Source: Mycobacterium sp. GA-1199 (GTDB lineage Bacteria > Actinomycetota > Actinomycetes > Mycobacteriales > Mycobacteriaceae). From it: a stretch of DNA of 64,000 bases. The position numbers and the translations under genes were made by a program. Under the pieces are notes generated by a model, which was not told where the DNA came from, searched no databases, and saw nothing but the letters and a program-made list of their open reading frames with translations. Positions 1-10,451 of the stretch are shown piece by piece (positions within the stretch are counted from its first letter, which is position 1; the number at the start of each line of letters is the position of its first letter). The DNA lies in assembly GCF_001500045.1 (NCBI RefSeq), contig NZ_LQIX01000013.1:1-64000 (forward strand). Direction: 5' to 3'.

Positions 1-2
1 CC

Positions 3-953
3 GGCGCGACCGCGGTGCAACTGATTCCGGAACTGGCGAAGAAGGCGGCCGACCTGACCGTCTACCAGCGAACGCCGGTCTGGGTGGTACCCAGGCTCGA
101 CTTCCCGATCCCCGCGCCTGTCAAGCGACTGTTCGCGCGGATTCCGTTGACGCAGCGCGCACTTCGGGCCGTCACCGATGTGATCTACGAGTTCTTCCTT
201 TTCGTCGGGCTGCGCCACCGTCAGCTCCTGTTCCGCCGGCTCAACATCGCCGCGTCCGATGTGGCCAAGATGCACCGGTTCTTCTCCGTGCGCGATCGCG
301 AACTCCGCAGGCAGTTGACCCCCGACTACGACTTCGGCTGCAAACGCCCGACGTTCTCCAACAGCTACAACCGCGCATTCACGAGACCGAATGTGCACCT
401 TCAGAGTTCGGGAATCGAACGCATCGAACCCGACGGCGTCGTCACCGCCGACGGAACGAAGATTCAGATCGACACGCTCATCCTGGCGACGGGCTTCGAT
501 CTGTGGGAGGCCAACATCCCGGCGATCGAGATCATCGGACGCAAGGGTCGCAACCTGGGGAAGTGGTGGCGCGACACGAGGTTCCAGGCTTATCAGGGCG
601 TCACGGTGCCCTACTTCCCCAACTATCTGAGTTTGGCGAGTCCTTATGCGTTCCTCGGGCTGAACTTCTTCAACACCGTGGAATATCAAATGCGTCACAT
701 GGATAGGCTGTTCGGCGAGATGAAGCGCCGGGGTGCAACGACATTCGAGGTCACCGAGGAAGCCAACGCCCGCTACCTCGATCGGATGACCAAGCTGATG
801 GGCAACTCGGTGTTCATGGCCGGCAACTGCGCGGGTTCACGATCGTACTATTTCGACCCCAACGGCGAGGCCACGTTGCTGCAGCCGGTATCCACCCGCA
901 GAGCCATCAGAGAGGCGTCACAGTATCCTCTGAGCGACTACCGGATTGCGTGA
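3..953 (+). CDS. Flavin-containing monooxygenase (Baeyer-Villiger type), 3' part
   Basis: The frame is open from the window edge, so the N-terminal FAD-binding part lies upstream. The visible protein begins with GATAVQ, which fits the second (NADPH-side) Rossmann glycine motif, and later carries LILATGFD, the ATG-containing motif of class B flavin monooxygenases. Members oxidise ketones, amines or sulfides with NADPH and O2; the substrate cannot be told from sequence. Mycobacteria carry many paralogues. Its stop overlaps the GTG of the next gene by four bases (GTGA), suggesting translational coupling. The family call is firm; whether it acts as a true Baeyer-Villiger enzyme is inference. Confidence 0.85.
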   Translation, partial: GATAVQLIPELAKKAADLTVYQRTPVWVVPRLDFPIPAPVKRLFARIPLTQRALRAVTDVIYEFFLFVGLRHRQLLFRRLNIAASDVAKMHRFFSVRDRELRRQLTPDYDFGCKRPTFSNSYNRAFTRPNVHLQSSGIERIEPDGVVTADGTKIQIDTLILATGFDLWEANIPAIEIIGRKGRNLGKWWRDTRFQAYQGVTVPYFPNYLSLASPYAFLGLNFFNTVEYQMRHMDRLFGEMKRRGATTFEVTEEANARYLDRMTKLMGNSVFMAGNCAGSRSYYFDPNGEATLLQPVSTRRAIREASQYPLSDYRIA

Positions 954-1252
954 GCAGAGAGGAACACCTAGCTGTGTCACTTCAGGAATCGAGCAGCGGT
1001 TCGCGCGCGGCCACGTTGGCCGGCCTGGGCCTGGCCGGCGTCGGGCTCAGCCACTTCGTCAAACCCGAGTTGTTCGAATCCATGACGGTGCAGGCATTCC
1101 CACGCAACACCCGCCAGTTCATCTACGTGAACGGCGGAATCGAGACGGCGCTGGGACTCGGGCTGGCCGCCCGCAGAACGCGCAAACTCGCGGTCGTCGG
1201 CACCGTCGGTTACCTCGCCTACTTGGCCGGCAACGTCGCGCGCAACCGGTAG
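950..1252 (+). CDS. Small DoxX-like membrane protein
   Basis: A protein of about 100 residues with two or three hydrophobic segments. The stretch around GVGLSHFVKPELFE followed by a Gly-rich helix (GGIETALGLGL) looks like the DoxX-like family, whose biochemical role is poorly defined. The first GTG overlaps the monooxygenase stop (GTGA); an in-frame GTG at 974, preceded by the purine-rich stretch AGAGAGGAA, is an alternative start. Cotranscription with the monooxygenase is likely. The 3' end overlaps the convergent TetR gene by 34 bases. Confidence 0.6.
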   Translation: MSREEHLAVSLQESSSGSRAATLAGLGLAGVGLSHFVKPELFESMTVQAFPRNTRQFIYVNGGIETALGLGLAARRTRKLAVVGTVGYLAYLAGNVARNR

Positions 1253-2460
1253 CGGCCCAACAGCGTCACATCCAGCATCCGCTGCAGAATCGCCCGGTTC
1301 TGCGTCGAGTTCTCGTACCGCATCAGCCGGCCCAGGTCGATCACCAACGCCATGGCCGCGTGCACGGCGAACCTGGCCTGACCCGGCGTCCATTCCGGGC
1401 GCACGACGACCACCAACTCCACCATCGATTCCACGGTGGTGCGCTGCATGTTGCGCAAAATCTTCTGGTCCGTCGGTGACATGTGCAGCCGCTCGGAGTA
1501 GTAGACGTAGTCCAGTTCGGGATGTGCGAACGACCTGGCCACATAGGCGTCGATCACCGCGGCAAGGGCGTCCTCGGGGTCGGCGTTGGCAGCGGTGATC
1601 GCGGTCAACTCGTCGGAGAGCCGGTCGGCCGCGCGCCGGAAGACGGCGGCCAGGATGTCGCTCTTGCCCGCGAAATAGCGGTAGATGCCCGATGCCGGCA
1701 TGCCGACCGCCGCGGCGATGTCCTCCATACCCGTGTCGCGGTATCCCTTGGTGTTGAACAAGCGCATGGACTCGTTGAGCAGCGCTTCATATCGCGACGG
1801 CTCGACGGCGGTGGGAACCGGTGCGACCGGCCGCTCGGTGACGTCGTCGCAGTCTGGCAACTCGGTGGCGGCAAGCGTTTCGGCGAGATCGGACAGCAGC
1901 GCGCGCACCTGGCCGGCGGGCAGCTTCGCCCGGTGGTCGACGATGCTGCCGGCGACCGACAGGACCGCGATGGACAACGTCCACCGTTGATGCGACGTCA
2001 GATCCGGACGCATCGCGCAGATGGGGCGTTGGATGCGGCGGTTGACGGTGCGCATCTGCGCAATCAGGGACGCTTGATCGTCGCCCCGCAGATATCGCGC
2101 CTCCCAGCGATACAGCCCGCCGGACTCCCGGTTCGCCATCGCGGTCTCGATGAGCGCCGCGGCCACCCGGTGCAGTTCCAGTCCAGGGTCCTCGAGATCG
2201 CTCTCGTCGATGAACGCGGTCGCATCCACCAACTGCTGCCCCAGATTGAGCACGGCATCGCGGAACAGGTCGTATTTGCTCGCATAGTGCCGGTAGAGGG
2301 CGGCCGCCGAGATCCCGACCCGCGATGCGATTGACTCCATGCTCACGCCGTAAAAGCCCAGGGTGCTGAACGCCTCGGCGGATGCCCGGGCGATCTGGGC
2401 CTTACGGTCCTTCGGCCGGCGCCGGACCGCGTCACCGCTCGCCGGCCGAGTGCGCGACAT
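1219..2460 (-). CDS. Tandem TetR-family transcriptional regulator (two TetR modules in one chain)
   Basis: A protein of about 413 residues, roughly twice the usual TetR length. The first helix-turn-helix lies near residues 20-70 (SRVGISAAALYRHYASKYDL) and a second complete one in the middle of the chain (AAVGMPASGIYRYFAGKSDI), each followed by a TetR-like helical ligand domain. It is therefore two fused repressor modules and could bind DNA as an intramolecular pseudo-dimer. I chose ATG 2460 because a TATCGT -10-like hexamer lies seven bases upstream; GTG 2469 in the same frame is an alternative. Targets are unknown. Candidates are the neighbouring monooxygenase (convergent) and the membrane and permease genes (divergent). 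Confidence 0.85.
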   Translation of the reverse strand: MSRTRPASGDAVRRRPKDRKAQIARASAEAFSTLGFYGVSMESIASRVGISAAALYRHYASKYDLFRDAVLNLGQQLVDATAFIDESDLEDPGLELHRVAAALIETAMANRESGGLYRWEARYLRGDDQASLIAQMRTVNRRIQRPICAMRPDLTSHQRWTLSIAVLSVAGSIVDHRAKLPAGQVRALLSDLAETLAATELPDCDDVTERPVAPVPTAVEPSRYEALLNESMRLFNTKGYRDTGMEDIAAAVGMPASGIYRYFAGKSDILAAVFRRAADRLSDELTAITAANADPEDALAAVIDAYVARSFAHPELDYVYYSERLHMSPTDQKILRNMQRTTVESMVELVVVVRPEWTPGQARFAVHAAMALVIDLGRLMRYENSTQNRAILQRMLDVTLLGRYRLRATLPAK

Positions 2461-2467
2461 GGCAGAC

Positions 2468-2473
2468 ACGATA
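2468..2473 (-). promoter_or_regulatory. Predicted -10 (TATCGT) of the tandem TetR gene
   Basis: TATCGT followed by seven bases and ATG, the arrangement expected for a leaderless mycobacterial transcript. The rest of the 95 bases up to the divergent gene at 2565 would hold both promoters; I see no clear palindromic operator there. Confidence 0.35.
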
Positions 2474-2564
2474 TCGGAACGATCTCGTCCGTACCGGTCC
2501 AGTACCGTTGCCGGTAATCGCGCGAACTTGTCAGCCCACGCAGAATGACGATTAACATAATGGT

Positions 2565-2789
2565 GTGTTCGGCGCGCTCCGCAAGCTATTGGGCTTTCAG
2601 GTCACGATCGGGGAGTTGATCACGGTGGCGCTCGTGCTCGGCACCCCGTACCTGCTGGTCGGCGTGTTCTGGTCGACCACCCACACCGACCACCTGCAGG
2701 GGATGACCGGTGCTGACCTGGTGGTTTCGTATCTGGGGTCGATCGCCTCATGGCCGGTGCTGCTGTTTGCTGACGTCTGCATGACATGA
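2565..2789 (+). CDS. Small two-helix membrane protein
   Basis: A 74-residue protein with GTG start and two hydrophobic segments (residues about 15-38 and 52-70). No catalytic motif is visible. It lies 13 bases upstream of another small membrane protein on the same strand, so the pair is probably cotranscribed. Proteins of this size and shape are common and mostly uncharacterised in mycobacteria. Function unknown. Confidence 0.55.
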   Translation: MFGALRKLLGFQVTIGELITVALVLGTPYLLVGVFWSTTHTDHLQGMTGADLVVSYLGSIASWPVLLFADVCMT

Positions 2790-2802
2790 ACGGGGGAACA
2801 CC

Positions 2803-3144
2803 TTGTCCGACCACCACCACCGTCTCGCCTGGACCGGGATCATCGCCGCCGTCGTATTGGGCGCTGCCCTGCTGGCGATGAACTTCCCGGTGTTCCTGGA
2901 CAGCTACGACCAGTACGGCTGGCAGGTCAAATGCGGGACGGGATACCTCACCGACATGACCCAGGCGGCCGCGGCAGGCAGCGACACCAACTACGTCGAG
3001 CAGTGTGAGTCCGCGCTGCTGATGCGACGGCTGTGGACGGTGCCGCTGGCCCTGTTCGGCGGTGCCGGTCTGCTCGTGGCGCTCGTCGCCTCGGCGACGA
3101 CCTCGGCCCGCGATTCGTTGCAGCCGCACCACAACAACGCCTGA
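2803..3144 (+). CDS. Conserved-type membrane protein with two TM helices and a periplasmic loop
   Basis: 113 residues from TTG 2803, supported by GGGGGAA just upstream. A hydrophobic helix at about 10-30, a loop of about 50 residues with two cysteines (KCGTGY and EQCES) that could form a disulfide outside the membrane, and a second helix at about 80-100. No known domain recognised. It follows the previous small membrane protein closely and precedes a permease gene, which has its own likely promoter. Confidence 0.6.
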   Translation: MSDHHHRLAWTGIIAAVVLGAALLAMNFPVFLDSYDQYGWQVKCGTGYLTDMTQAAAAGSDTNYVEQCESALLMRRLWTVPLALFGGAGLLVALVASATTSARDSLQPHHNNA

Positions 3145-3146
3145 TC

Positions 3147-3152
3147 TAGCAT
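3147..3152 (+). promoter_or_regulatory. Predicted -10 (TAGCAT) for the permease pair
   Basis: TAGCAT, six bases, then the GTG start at 3159: the leaderless spacing seen at several other genes in this window. Confidence 0.4.
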
Positions 3153-3158
3153 TCCGGC

Positions 3159-4379
3159 GTGAGCACGCCGGCCGGCCCCGCGCTGCCACGCCGGCTGGGC
3201 ACCTTCGACGCGGTCGTCATCGGGCTCGGGTCGATGATGGGCGCGGGCATCTTCGTCGCGGTCGGACCCGCCGCCGCGGCGGCCGGTTCGGGACTGCTGA
3301 TCGGCCTCGCGGTCGCCGCCGTGGTGGCCTACTGCAACGCCACCTCGTCCGCCTGGCTGGCCGCGCGATACCCCGAGTCCGGCGGAACCTATGTCTACGG
3401 GCGTGAGCGGCTCGGCCGGTTCTGGGGATACACCGCGGGGTGGAGCTTCATCGTCGGCAAGTCCGCATCGTGCGCGGCGATGGCACTCACGGTCGGCAAC
3501 TACGTGTGGCCCGAGGCCGCCCGTGGGATCGCGGTCGGGGCGGTCGCCGCGCTGACCGCACTGAATTACGCGGGCATCCGGAAGTCGGCAATGCTGACGC
3601 GCGTCATCGTCGCCGTGGTACTGGCCGTGCTGGGCACAGTGGTGGTCACCGTGTTGGGCTTCGGGGAGGTCGAGTGGACCCGCCTGTCGGTCGACGCCGA
3701 CGCTTCCGTCGCCGGCGTCCTGCAGGCCGCTGGATTGTTGTTCTTCGCGTTCGCGGGCTACGCACGGATCGCGACACTGGGCGAAGAGGTCCGCGACCCC
3801 GCCCGCACCATCCCCCGCGCGATACCGTTGGCCTTGGGCATCACGCTCGTGGTGTACGCCCTCGTCGCCACCGCCGTCATCGCCGAATTGGGAAGTGCGG
3901 CAACGGCGTCAGCTGCCGCACCGCTTGCCGACGCGGTGACCGCGGCCGGCTTTGCCGCTCTGGAGCCCGTCGTGCGGGCCGGCGCCGCGGTGGCCGCGCT
4001 CGGGTCGCTGCTGGCGCTCATCCTCGGGGTGTCGCGTACGACGCTGGCGATGGCGCGCGACCGCTACCTACCGAACATTCTGGCGCGCGTCCACCCGAGG
4101 TTCGGCAGCCCGCACCGCGCCGAGGTCGTCGTCGGCGTCCTCGTGGCCACGCTGGCGGCCACCGTGGACGTCCGCACCGCGATCGGCTTCTCGTCGTTCA
4201 CCGTGCTCGTCTACTACGCGATCGCCAACGCCTCGGCATGGACACTCGGCCGCCGGGTGGTCCCCGCGGTCGGGCTGGCGGGTTGTGTGGTGCTGGCGTT
4301 CCTGCTTCCGGCGTCGTCGGTCCTGGCCGGCGCTTGCGTGGTGCTCGCGGGCGCGCTGGCTTACCGTCTTAGACCGTGA
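3159..4379 (+). CDS. APC-superfamily amino acid/amine permease
   Basis: A 406-residue integral membrane protein with about 11-12 hydrophobic segments. The N-terminus has the APC signature around GLGSMMGAGIF in TM1, and PESGGTYVYGRERLG after TM2-3 matches the conserved cytoplasmic loop of this superfamily. Members import amino acids or polyamines by proton symport or exchange; the substrate is not predictable here. The stop overlaps the GTG of the following nucleobase permease by four bases, so the two are translated together, which may point to linked nitrogen-source uptake. That last point is inference. Confidence 0.85.
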   Translation: MSTPAGPALPRRLGTFDAVVIGLGSMMGAGIFVAVGPAAAAAGSGLLIGLAVAAVVAYCNATSSAWLAARYPESGGTYVYGRERLGRFWGYTAGWSFIVGKSASCAAMALTVGNYVWPEAARGIAVGAVAALTALNYAGIRKSAMLTRVIVAVVLAVLGTVVVTVLGFGEVEWTRLSVDADASVAGVLQAAGLLFFAFAGYARIATLGEEVRDPARTIPRAIPLALGITLVVYALVATAVIAELGSAATASAAAPLADAVTAAGFAALEPVVRAGAAVAALGSLLALILGVSRTTLAMARDRYLPNILARVHPRFGSPHRAEVVVGVLVATLAATVDVRTAIGFSSFTVLVYYAIANASAWTLGRRVVPAVGLAGCVVLAFLLPASSVLAGACVVLAGALAYRLRP

Positions 4380-5665
4380 TCGAGCTGACCTGGAAGCGCG
4401 TCGAGGCCGACACCGGCGATGACTTCGTCGTCGCACCCGACGAACGACTCGGGTGGGGCCGGACGATCGGGCTCGGCGCCCAGCATGTCGTGGCCATGTT
4501 CGGCGCCACCTTCGTGGTCCCCGTGCTCACTGGCTTCCCACCGGCGACGACGCTGTTGTTCTCAGGCGTCGGGACGATTCTGTTTCTGCTCATCACGGGC
4601 AATCGATTGCCCAGTTACCTGGGTTCGAGCTTCTCCGTGATCGCACCGGTCACGGCCGCGGTCGCCTCGCACGGAACGGGCAGCGCCCTGGGCGGTCTCG
4701 TGGCGGTGGGCCTCGCGTTGGTGGCGATCGGGGGAGTCGTCCACCTGGTCGGCACGCGCTGGCTCGACGTGACACTTCCCCCGGTGGTCACCGGCGCAAT
4801 CGTCGCGCTGATCGGCTTCAACCTGGCGCCCTCGGCCAAGGCCAACTTCGAGCAGGGTCCGGTGGTCGGACTCGTCACCTTGGTGCTCCTGGTGGTGACG
4901 CTCGCGTTCTTCCGCGGCATCATCAGCCGATTGGCCATCTTCCTGGCCGTCCTCGCCGGATACGTTCTCGCGCTGATGCTCGGCGAGATCGACACCGCAC
5001 CGATCGCCGCCGCTCCGTGGCTCGGTCTGCCCGAGTTCCAGACCCCGACGTTCAGCCTCGCGGTGTTGCCGATGTTCCTGCCGGCGGTGATCGCCTTGGT
5101 CGCCGAGAACATCGGGCACGTGAAATCGGTCGGCCAGATGACCGACACCGATGTCGACCCCGTGATGGGCCGCGCGTTGGCTGCCGACGGCGTGGCCACC
5201 ACGCTGGCGGGTTTCGGCGGCGGGTCTGCGACCACCACCTACGCCGAGAACATCGGTGTGATGGCGGCGACGCGGGTGTATTCCACCGCGGCGTACTGGG
5301 TTGCGGGCGCCGTGGCGATTCTGCTCTCACTGTGCCCGAAGGTCGGCGCGGCGATCTCGGCGATCCCCGCCGGCGTGCTCGGCGGCGCGACCGTGGTGCT
5401 CTACGGGCTCGTCGGTGTGCTGGGAGTCCGGATCTGGCTGACCAACCGCGTCGACTTCTCCCGCCCGATCAATCAGATGACCGCGGCCATACCGCTGATC
5501 ATCGGCATCGCCGACTTCACCTGGCACGCAGGCACATTGACCTTCACAGGAATCGCGTTGGGTTCGATAGCCGCGCTGGCGGTCTATCACGGTATGCGGC
5601 TGTTGGGATTCCGCCAGGCTAGCGAGCGGCCCGCTGCCGTTGGTCCGGGGGCGGAACACCGTTGA
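4376..5665 (+). CDS. Uracil/xanthine permease, NCS2 (UraA-like) family
   Basis: 429 residues with about 14 hydrophobic segments. Family features include the N-terminal GLGAQHVVAMFGATFVVPVL, VAENIGHVKSVGQMT with the conserved Glu of TM8, and GFGGGSATTTYAENIGVMAATRV, the TM10 region that binds the nucleobase in UraA. It should import uracil or another oxopyrimidine or purine with protons. GTG 4376 overlaps the stop of the APC permease (GTGA). The 3' end overlaps the convergent peptidase gene by 47 bases. Uracil rather than xanthine is only slightly favoured by resemblance to UraA. Confidence 0.88.
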   Translation: MIELTWKRVEADTGDDFVVAPDERLGWGRTIGLGAQHVVAMFGATFVVPVLTGFPPATTLLFSGVGTILFLLITGNRLPSYLGSSFSVIAPVTAAVASHGTGSALGGLVAVGLALVAIGGVVHLVGTRWLDVTLPPVVTGAIVALIGFNLAPSAKANFEQGPVVGLVTLVLLVVTLAFFRGIISRLAIFLAVLAGYVLALMLGEIDTAPIAAAPWLGLPEFQTPTFSLAVLPMFLPAVIALVAENIGHVKSVGQMTDTDVDPVMGRALAADGVATTLAGFGGGSATTTYAENIGVMAATRVYSTAAYWVAGAVAILLSLCPKVGAAISAIPAGVLGGATVVLYGLVGVLGVRIWLTNRVDFSRPINQMTAAIPLIIGIADFTWHAGTLTFTGIALGSIAALAVYHGMRLLGFRQASERPAAVGPGAEHR

Positions 5666-7091
5666 CGCCGTCGACCGAGGCCGCATAGCTCGCGACCGCG
5701 TAGGCGACCGCGGGACCCAGAACCGAGAGCGCGTCTCGGTTGACGTTCTCGACCGTGTCGCGCTTGGTGCGGTAGTTCGGGTCGAAGGGGACCCCCGCCC
5801 GGCCGCCCCAAAGCCGGGCCTGTATCTCGCTTTTACGCTGCGACGAACCGGCTGTCAGACCGCCGATCGGCACTCCGGCGGCGAGAAACGGGTAATAGTC
5901 GGTGAATTCGCTCAGTGGCATGTCGGCGGGTCGTACCCCCGCCGTGTTGAGGTAGCCGGCCAGCATCCGCTCGATACCGGCCGACCCCATGGGTACCGAC
6001 TGTGCGGGGATCGCCGGGTTGGGCGTAGCGGACTGGTCACCGTCATACGTGAAGTAGCCCGCATTGGGCGAACCGAGCATGTCGAAGCCCAGATACAGTG
6101 CGATGTCACGAAGTTCGTCGGGCGAGAGTCCCTGGACGTAGTTCGTCGGTCCGGCCAAACCGTTCTCTTCCGAGGCCCAGAATACGAAGCGCACGGCGTT
6201 GGTCACCCGGGGCTGCGAACCTAGTGCCGCCGCTGTCTCGAGCAACGCCGCGATGCCGGTCCCGTCGTCGTTGATCCCCGGGCTCGCCGCCGAGCTGTCC
6301 AGATGCGCGCCCGCCAGCACGACGTTCCGTGCATCGCCGGTTTTGGTCTGCGCCACGAGGTTTCGGGTCTTCTTCATCACCGGTTTGCGGTCCAGTACGA
6401 GGCGTACCGGTGCCGAGGTACGCCGCAGGGCGGCGTCGGCCTCGCGGCCGATGACCCCGACGGGCACGGTCAGGTCCTGGTAGTAACCGGGTGTGAACAG
6501 ACCCGCCGGGCTTCCGCTGCCACCCGGCGAGCTGACGACCAGTAGGCCGACGGCGCCCTCCGACACGGCCGCGTTCTGTTTGGCGACCACCGAGCACCCC
6601 GTGTCGTCGACGACGGCGATCGCGCCCCGCACCGAAGCGCCGTCGTAGTCGCCGGTACGACAACCGGCCGGCTTCGTCGGCCGAAGTGTCACGGCGTTGA
6701 GTCCGCCGGGCGGCGTGGTGATCAGGAGAGAGGCCTGGTCGACGGGATATTCGCGCCCACTGACCCGCATCGACGGGTTGCCGCCCTGACTGCGGTCGAG
6801 CAGTTCGAACTCCGGAGTCTGGACGTCGAATCCCTTGTCGCGCAGGAATTGCGCAACGTAATCGACGGTGGCGTCGTATCCCGGCTTGCCGTTGGCGCGG
6901 TTACCGCCGTGGGTGTCGGCGATCTGCTGCAGTTGCTGCAGGTGGGTGTACATCGCGTCGGCGGTGACCTTGTCAGCCATCTCCTGCGGGGACGGCGTTG
7001 TCGGATCCGGCGACGAGCACGAGGTCATCGCGCCGACGACCCCGACGACGACTGCGACAACGACTCCCGCGCGGGCCGCCCATGTCCTCAT
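5619..7091 (-). CDS. M28-family peptidase-like lipoprotein lacking the last zinc-ligand histidine
   Basis: A 490-residue lipoprotein: signal peptide ending in the lipobox-like MTSC, an M28 aminopeptidase fold, and a PA domain inserted in the middle (around GAIAVVDDTGCS). Four of five expected metal or catalytic elements are visible: AHLDSS, INDDGTG, WASEENGLAG and FDMLGSPN. The fifth, the His in the NYH..DT motif, is Arg here (NYRTKRDT, R441, CGC codon at 5769-5771), whereas the tandem paralogue keeps it. The protein may be inactive, use one metal, or serve a binding role. It follows lpqL with a four-base overlap, so it belongs to the same operon. It may match LpqM of M. tuberculosis, but I am not certain. 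Confidence 0.85.
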   Translation of the reverse strand: MRTWAARAGVVVAVVVGVVGAMTSCSSPDPTTPSPQEMADKVTADAMYTHLQQLQQIADTHGGNRANGKPGYDATVDYVAQFLRDKGFDVQTPEFELLDRSQGGNPSMRVSGREYPVDQASLLITTPPGGLNAVTLRPTKPAGCRTGDYDGASVRGAIAVVDDTGCSVVAKQNAAVSEGAVGLLVVSSPGGSGSPAGLFTPGYYQDLTVPVGVIGREADAALRRTSAPVRLVLDRKPVMKKTRNLVAQTKTGDARNVVLAGAHLDSSAASPGINDDGTGIAALLETAAALGSQPRVTNAVRFVFWASEENGLAGPTNYVQGLSPDELRDIALYLGFDMLGSPNAGYFTYDGDQSATPNPAIPAQSVPMGSAGIERMLAGYLNTAGVRPADMPLSEFTDYYPFLAAGVPIGGLTAGSSQRKSEIQARLWGGRAGVPFDPNYRTKRDTVENVNRDALSVLGPAVAYAVASYAASVDGVNGVPPPDQRQRAAR

Positions 7092-8602
7092 GACGCGAGC
7101 GGGTGACGAACGCGCAGATCGCGCGTGGGAATTCCGTTCGGCCCGCCCTGGTCCTGGGCGTAGATACCGACGGCATAGGACACACCCGCTCCATGTATGC
7201 CCAATGCGGTGCGGTCGATGTGTTCGAGGGTGTCCGATTCCTTGTGGTAGTTGGGGTCGAACGGCTGACCCGCCTCACCGCCCCACAGCTCGGCTTGCTC
7301 GGGCGTCATCTTGGCCTCGGCGCCCGAGAAGGTGCCACCCGCCGGGATGCCCGCAAGGGTGAACGCGTCGTAGTCGGAGCGACCGTCGAAGCTGGTGTCC
7401 TCGGCCGGTTTTCCGGCCGCGTCGAGGTAGTCCACCAGCGTGCGTTCCACGCCCGCCGCCCCTTCCGGCACCCGGGTGATCGCGCCTTCCTCGTCGGGCG
7501 GTAGGGACTGGTTCCCGTCGTAGGTGAAGTAGCCGGGGTTCGGCGAGCCCACCATGTCGAAGTTCAGGTAGAGCGAGATGTCCTTGAGGGCATCGACATC
7601 CAGCGACTCCAGATAGTTGTTCGATCCGAACAACCCGACCTCCTCCGCACCCCAGAAACCGAACCGTACCGCGTTATGGACGTTGGGGGAACCGCCCAAC
7701 TGCACTGCGGACTCCAACACGGCCGCCACGCCGGATGCGTTGTCGTTGATACCTGGGCCCTCCGCGACGCTGTCCAGATGCGCACCGGCCATCACGACGT
7801 TTGCGGTGTCACCCGTTCTGGTCTGGGCGATGACGTTGCGGGTCCGCTCCTTACGCACACCCGCGTTGAGCTTGAGGGTGACGTCACGTGGTTCGGCGCG
7901 TAGCCGGTCGCCCTCGGTCTTGGTGATGCTGACAACCGGGATGCTCGTATCGGTGTCCTCACCGAGCGTGCCGCCCATCTCGTCGTTGTCCTCGTTGTTG
8001 GCGACTATCAGCGCGACCGCTCCACGTTCGGCGGCCGCCTCTTCCTTGTCCGAGAACTGGCACGTGCCGCGGTCGACGAGCACGACGGCGCCCTCGACGG
8101 GTAAGCCGTCGTAGTCGGAGACGGTGCAGCCCGGAGAGTCCTCGACGCGGGCGGGCACCAGCGGACCCGACACCCCGTCCGGCGGCGTGCCGATCGTGAA
8201 GTTCAGCGGTCTGGCCTTGACGGCGGCGCCGCCAACGGTCAGCGCGGGTTCGTCGGCGAACGGCAGCCGCACCTCGAACTCCGGCGTCTGGACCTCGAAC
8301 CCCTTGTCGCGCAGGATGTTAGCCACGTAATCCACGCTGGCGTCGTAACCCGGCGTGCCCAGTGCACGATTACCTTCGTTGTCGTCGGCGATCTCCTGCA
8401 ACCGGACCAGATGCTGGTACATCGCATCGGCGGAGGTTCGCTGGGCGAGCGACCTGGCGAAGTCGACGGCGGCCGGTGACACGCCCGCTTGTGTGGTGGG
8501 CGGCTGCACCGCCGGTTGCTCCTCGTCACGGCCGCAGCCCCCGAGCGCGATGACGCCGGTCGAGATCAGGGCGATTGTCTTCAAAAGCTTTGTGTGGCTC
8601 AT
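7088..8602 (-). CDS. lpqL: LpqL-like lipoprotein aminopeptidase, M28 family
   Basis: 504 residues with a lipoprotein signal (lipobox LGGC) and an M28 zinc aminopeptidase domain with an inserted PA domain (VEGAVVLVDRGTCQFS). All metal and catalytic elements are visible: AHLDSV, GINDNASG, WGAEEVGLFG, NFDMVGSPN and NYHKESDT with His453. It should remove N-terminal residues from peptides at the outer face of the membrane. Position next to thiG and SGNH genes on the same strand matches Rv0418 (lpqL) in M. tuberculosis as I remember it. A TAACGT hexamer eight bases before the ATG suggests an internal promoter besides readthrough from the thiamine genes. Confidence 0.88.
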   Translation of the reverse strand: MSHTKLLKTIALISTGVIALGGCGRDEEQPAVQPPTTQAGVSPAAVDFARSLAQRTSADAMYQHLVRLQEIADDNEGNRALGTPGYDASVDYVANILRDKGFEVQTPEFEVRLPFADEPALTVGGAAVKARPLNFTIGTPPDGVSGPLVPARVEDSPGCTVSDYDGLPVEGAVVLVDRGTCQFSDKEEAAAERGAVALIVANNEDNDEMGGTLGEDTDTSIPVVSITKTEGDRLRAEPRDVTLKLNAGVRKERTRNVIAQTRTGDTANVVMAGAHLDSVAEGPGINDNASGVAAVLESAVQLGGSPNVHNAVRFGFWGAEEVGLFGSNNYLESLDVDALKDISLYLNFDMVGSPNPGYFTYDGNQSLPPDEEGAITRVPEGAAGVERTLVDYLDAAGKPAEDTSFDGRSDYDAFTLAGIPAGGTFSGAEAKMTPEQAELWGGEAGQPFDPNYHKESDTLEHIDRTALGIHGAGVSYAVGIYAQDQGGPNGIPTRDLRVRHPLAS

Positions 8603-8608
8603 TGCCCA

Positions 8609-8614
8609 CTACGT
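8609..8614 (-). promoter_or_regulatory. Possible internal -10 (TAACGT) for lpqL
   Basis: TAACGT lies eight bases upstream of the lpqL ATG, in the 28-base gap after the SGNH hydrolase gene. The spacing is slightly longer than ideal, so this is tentative. Confidence 0.3.
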
Positions 8615-8630
8615 TAGCGTCGCTAGGGCG

Positions 8631-10369
<1,739 letters not shown>

Positions 10370-10373
<4 letters not shown>

Positions 10374-10451
10374 CTCATTGCTCCTCGCGTGCGCGTCATC
10401 TCATTGCTCCTCGCGTGCGCGTCATCTCATTGCTCCTCGCGTGCGCGTCAT
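10370..10451 (-). other. Three chained micro-ORFs (MTRTRGAMR) between thiO and thiS
   Basis: On the minus strand the ATG at 10451 overlaps the thiO stop and encodes MTRTRGAMR, stopping at 10422. A second identical frame runs 10425-10396 and a third 10399-10370, whose stop overlaps the thiS ATG at 10373. Each junction is ATGA and each start has AGGAG or GGAG seven bases upstream. A ribosome terminating on thiO could reinitiate step by step down to thiS. Whether the peptides accumulate is unknown; the more likely role is to carry translation across the repeat. Confidence 0.7.
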
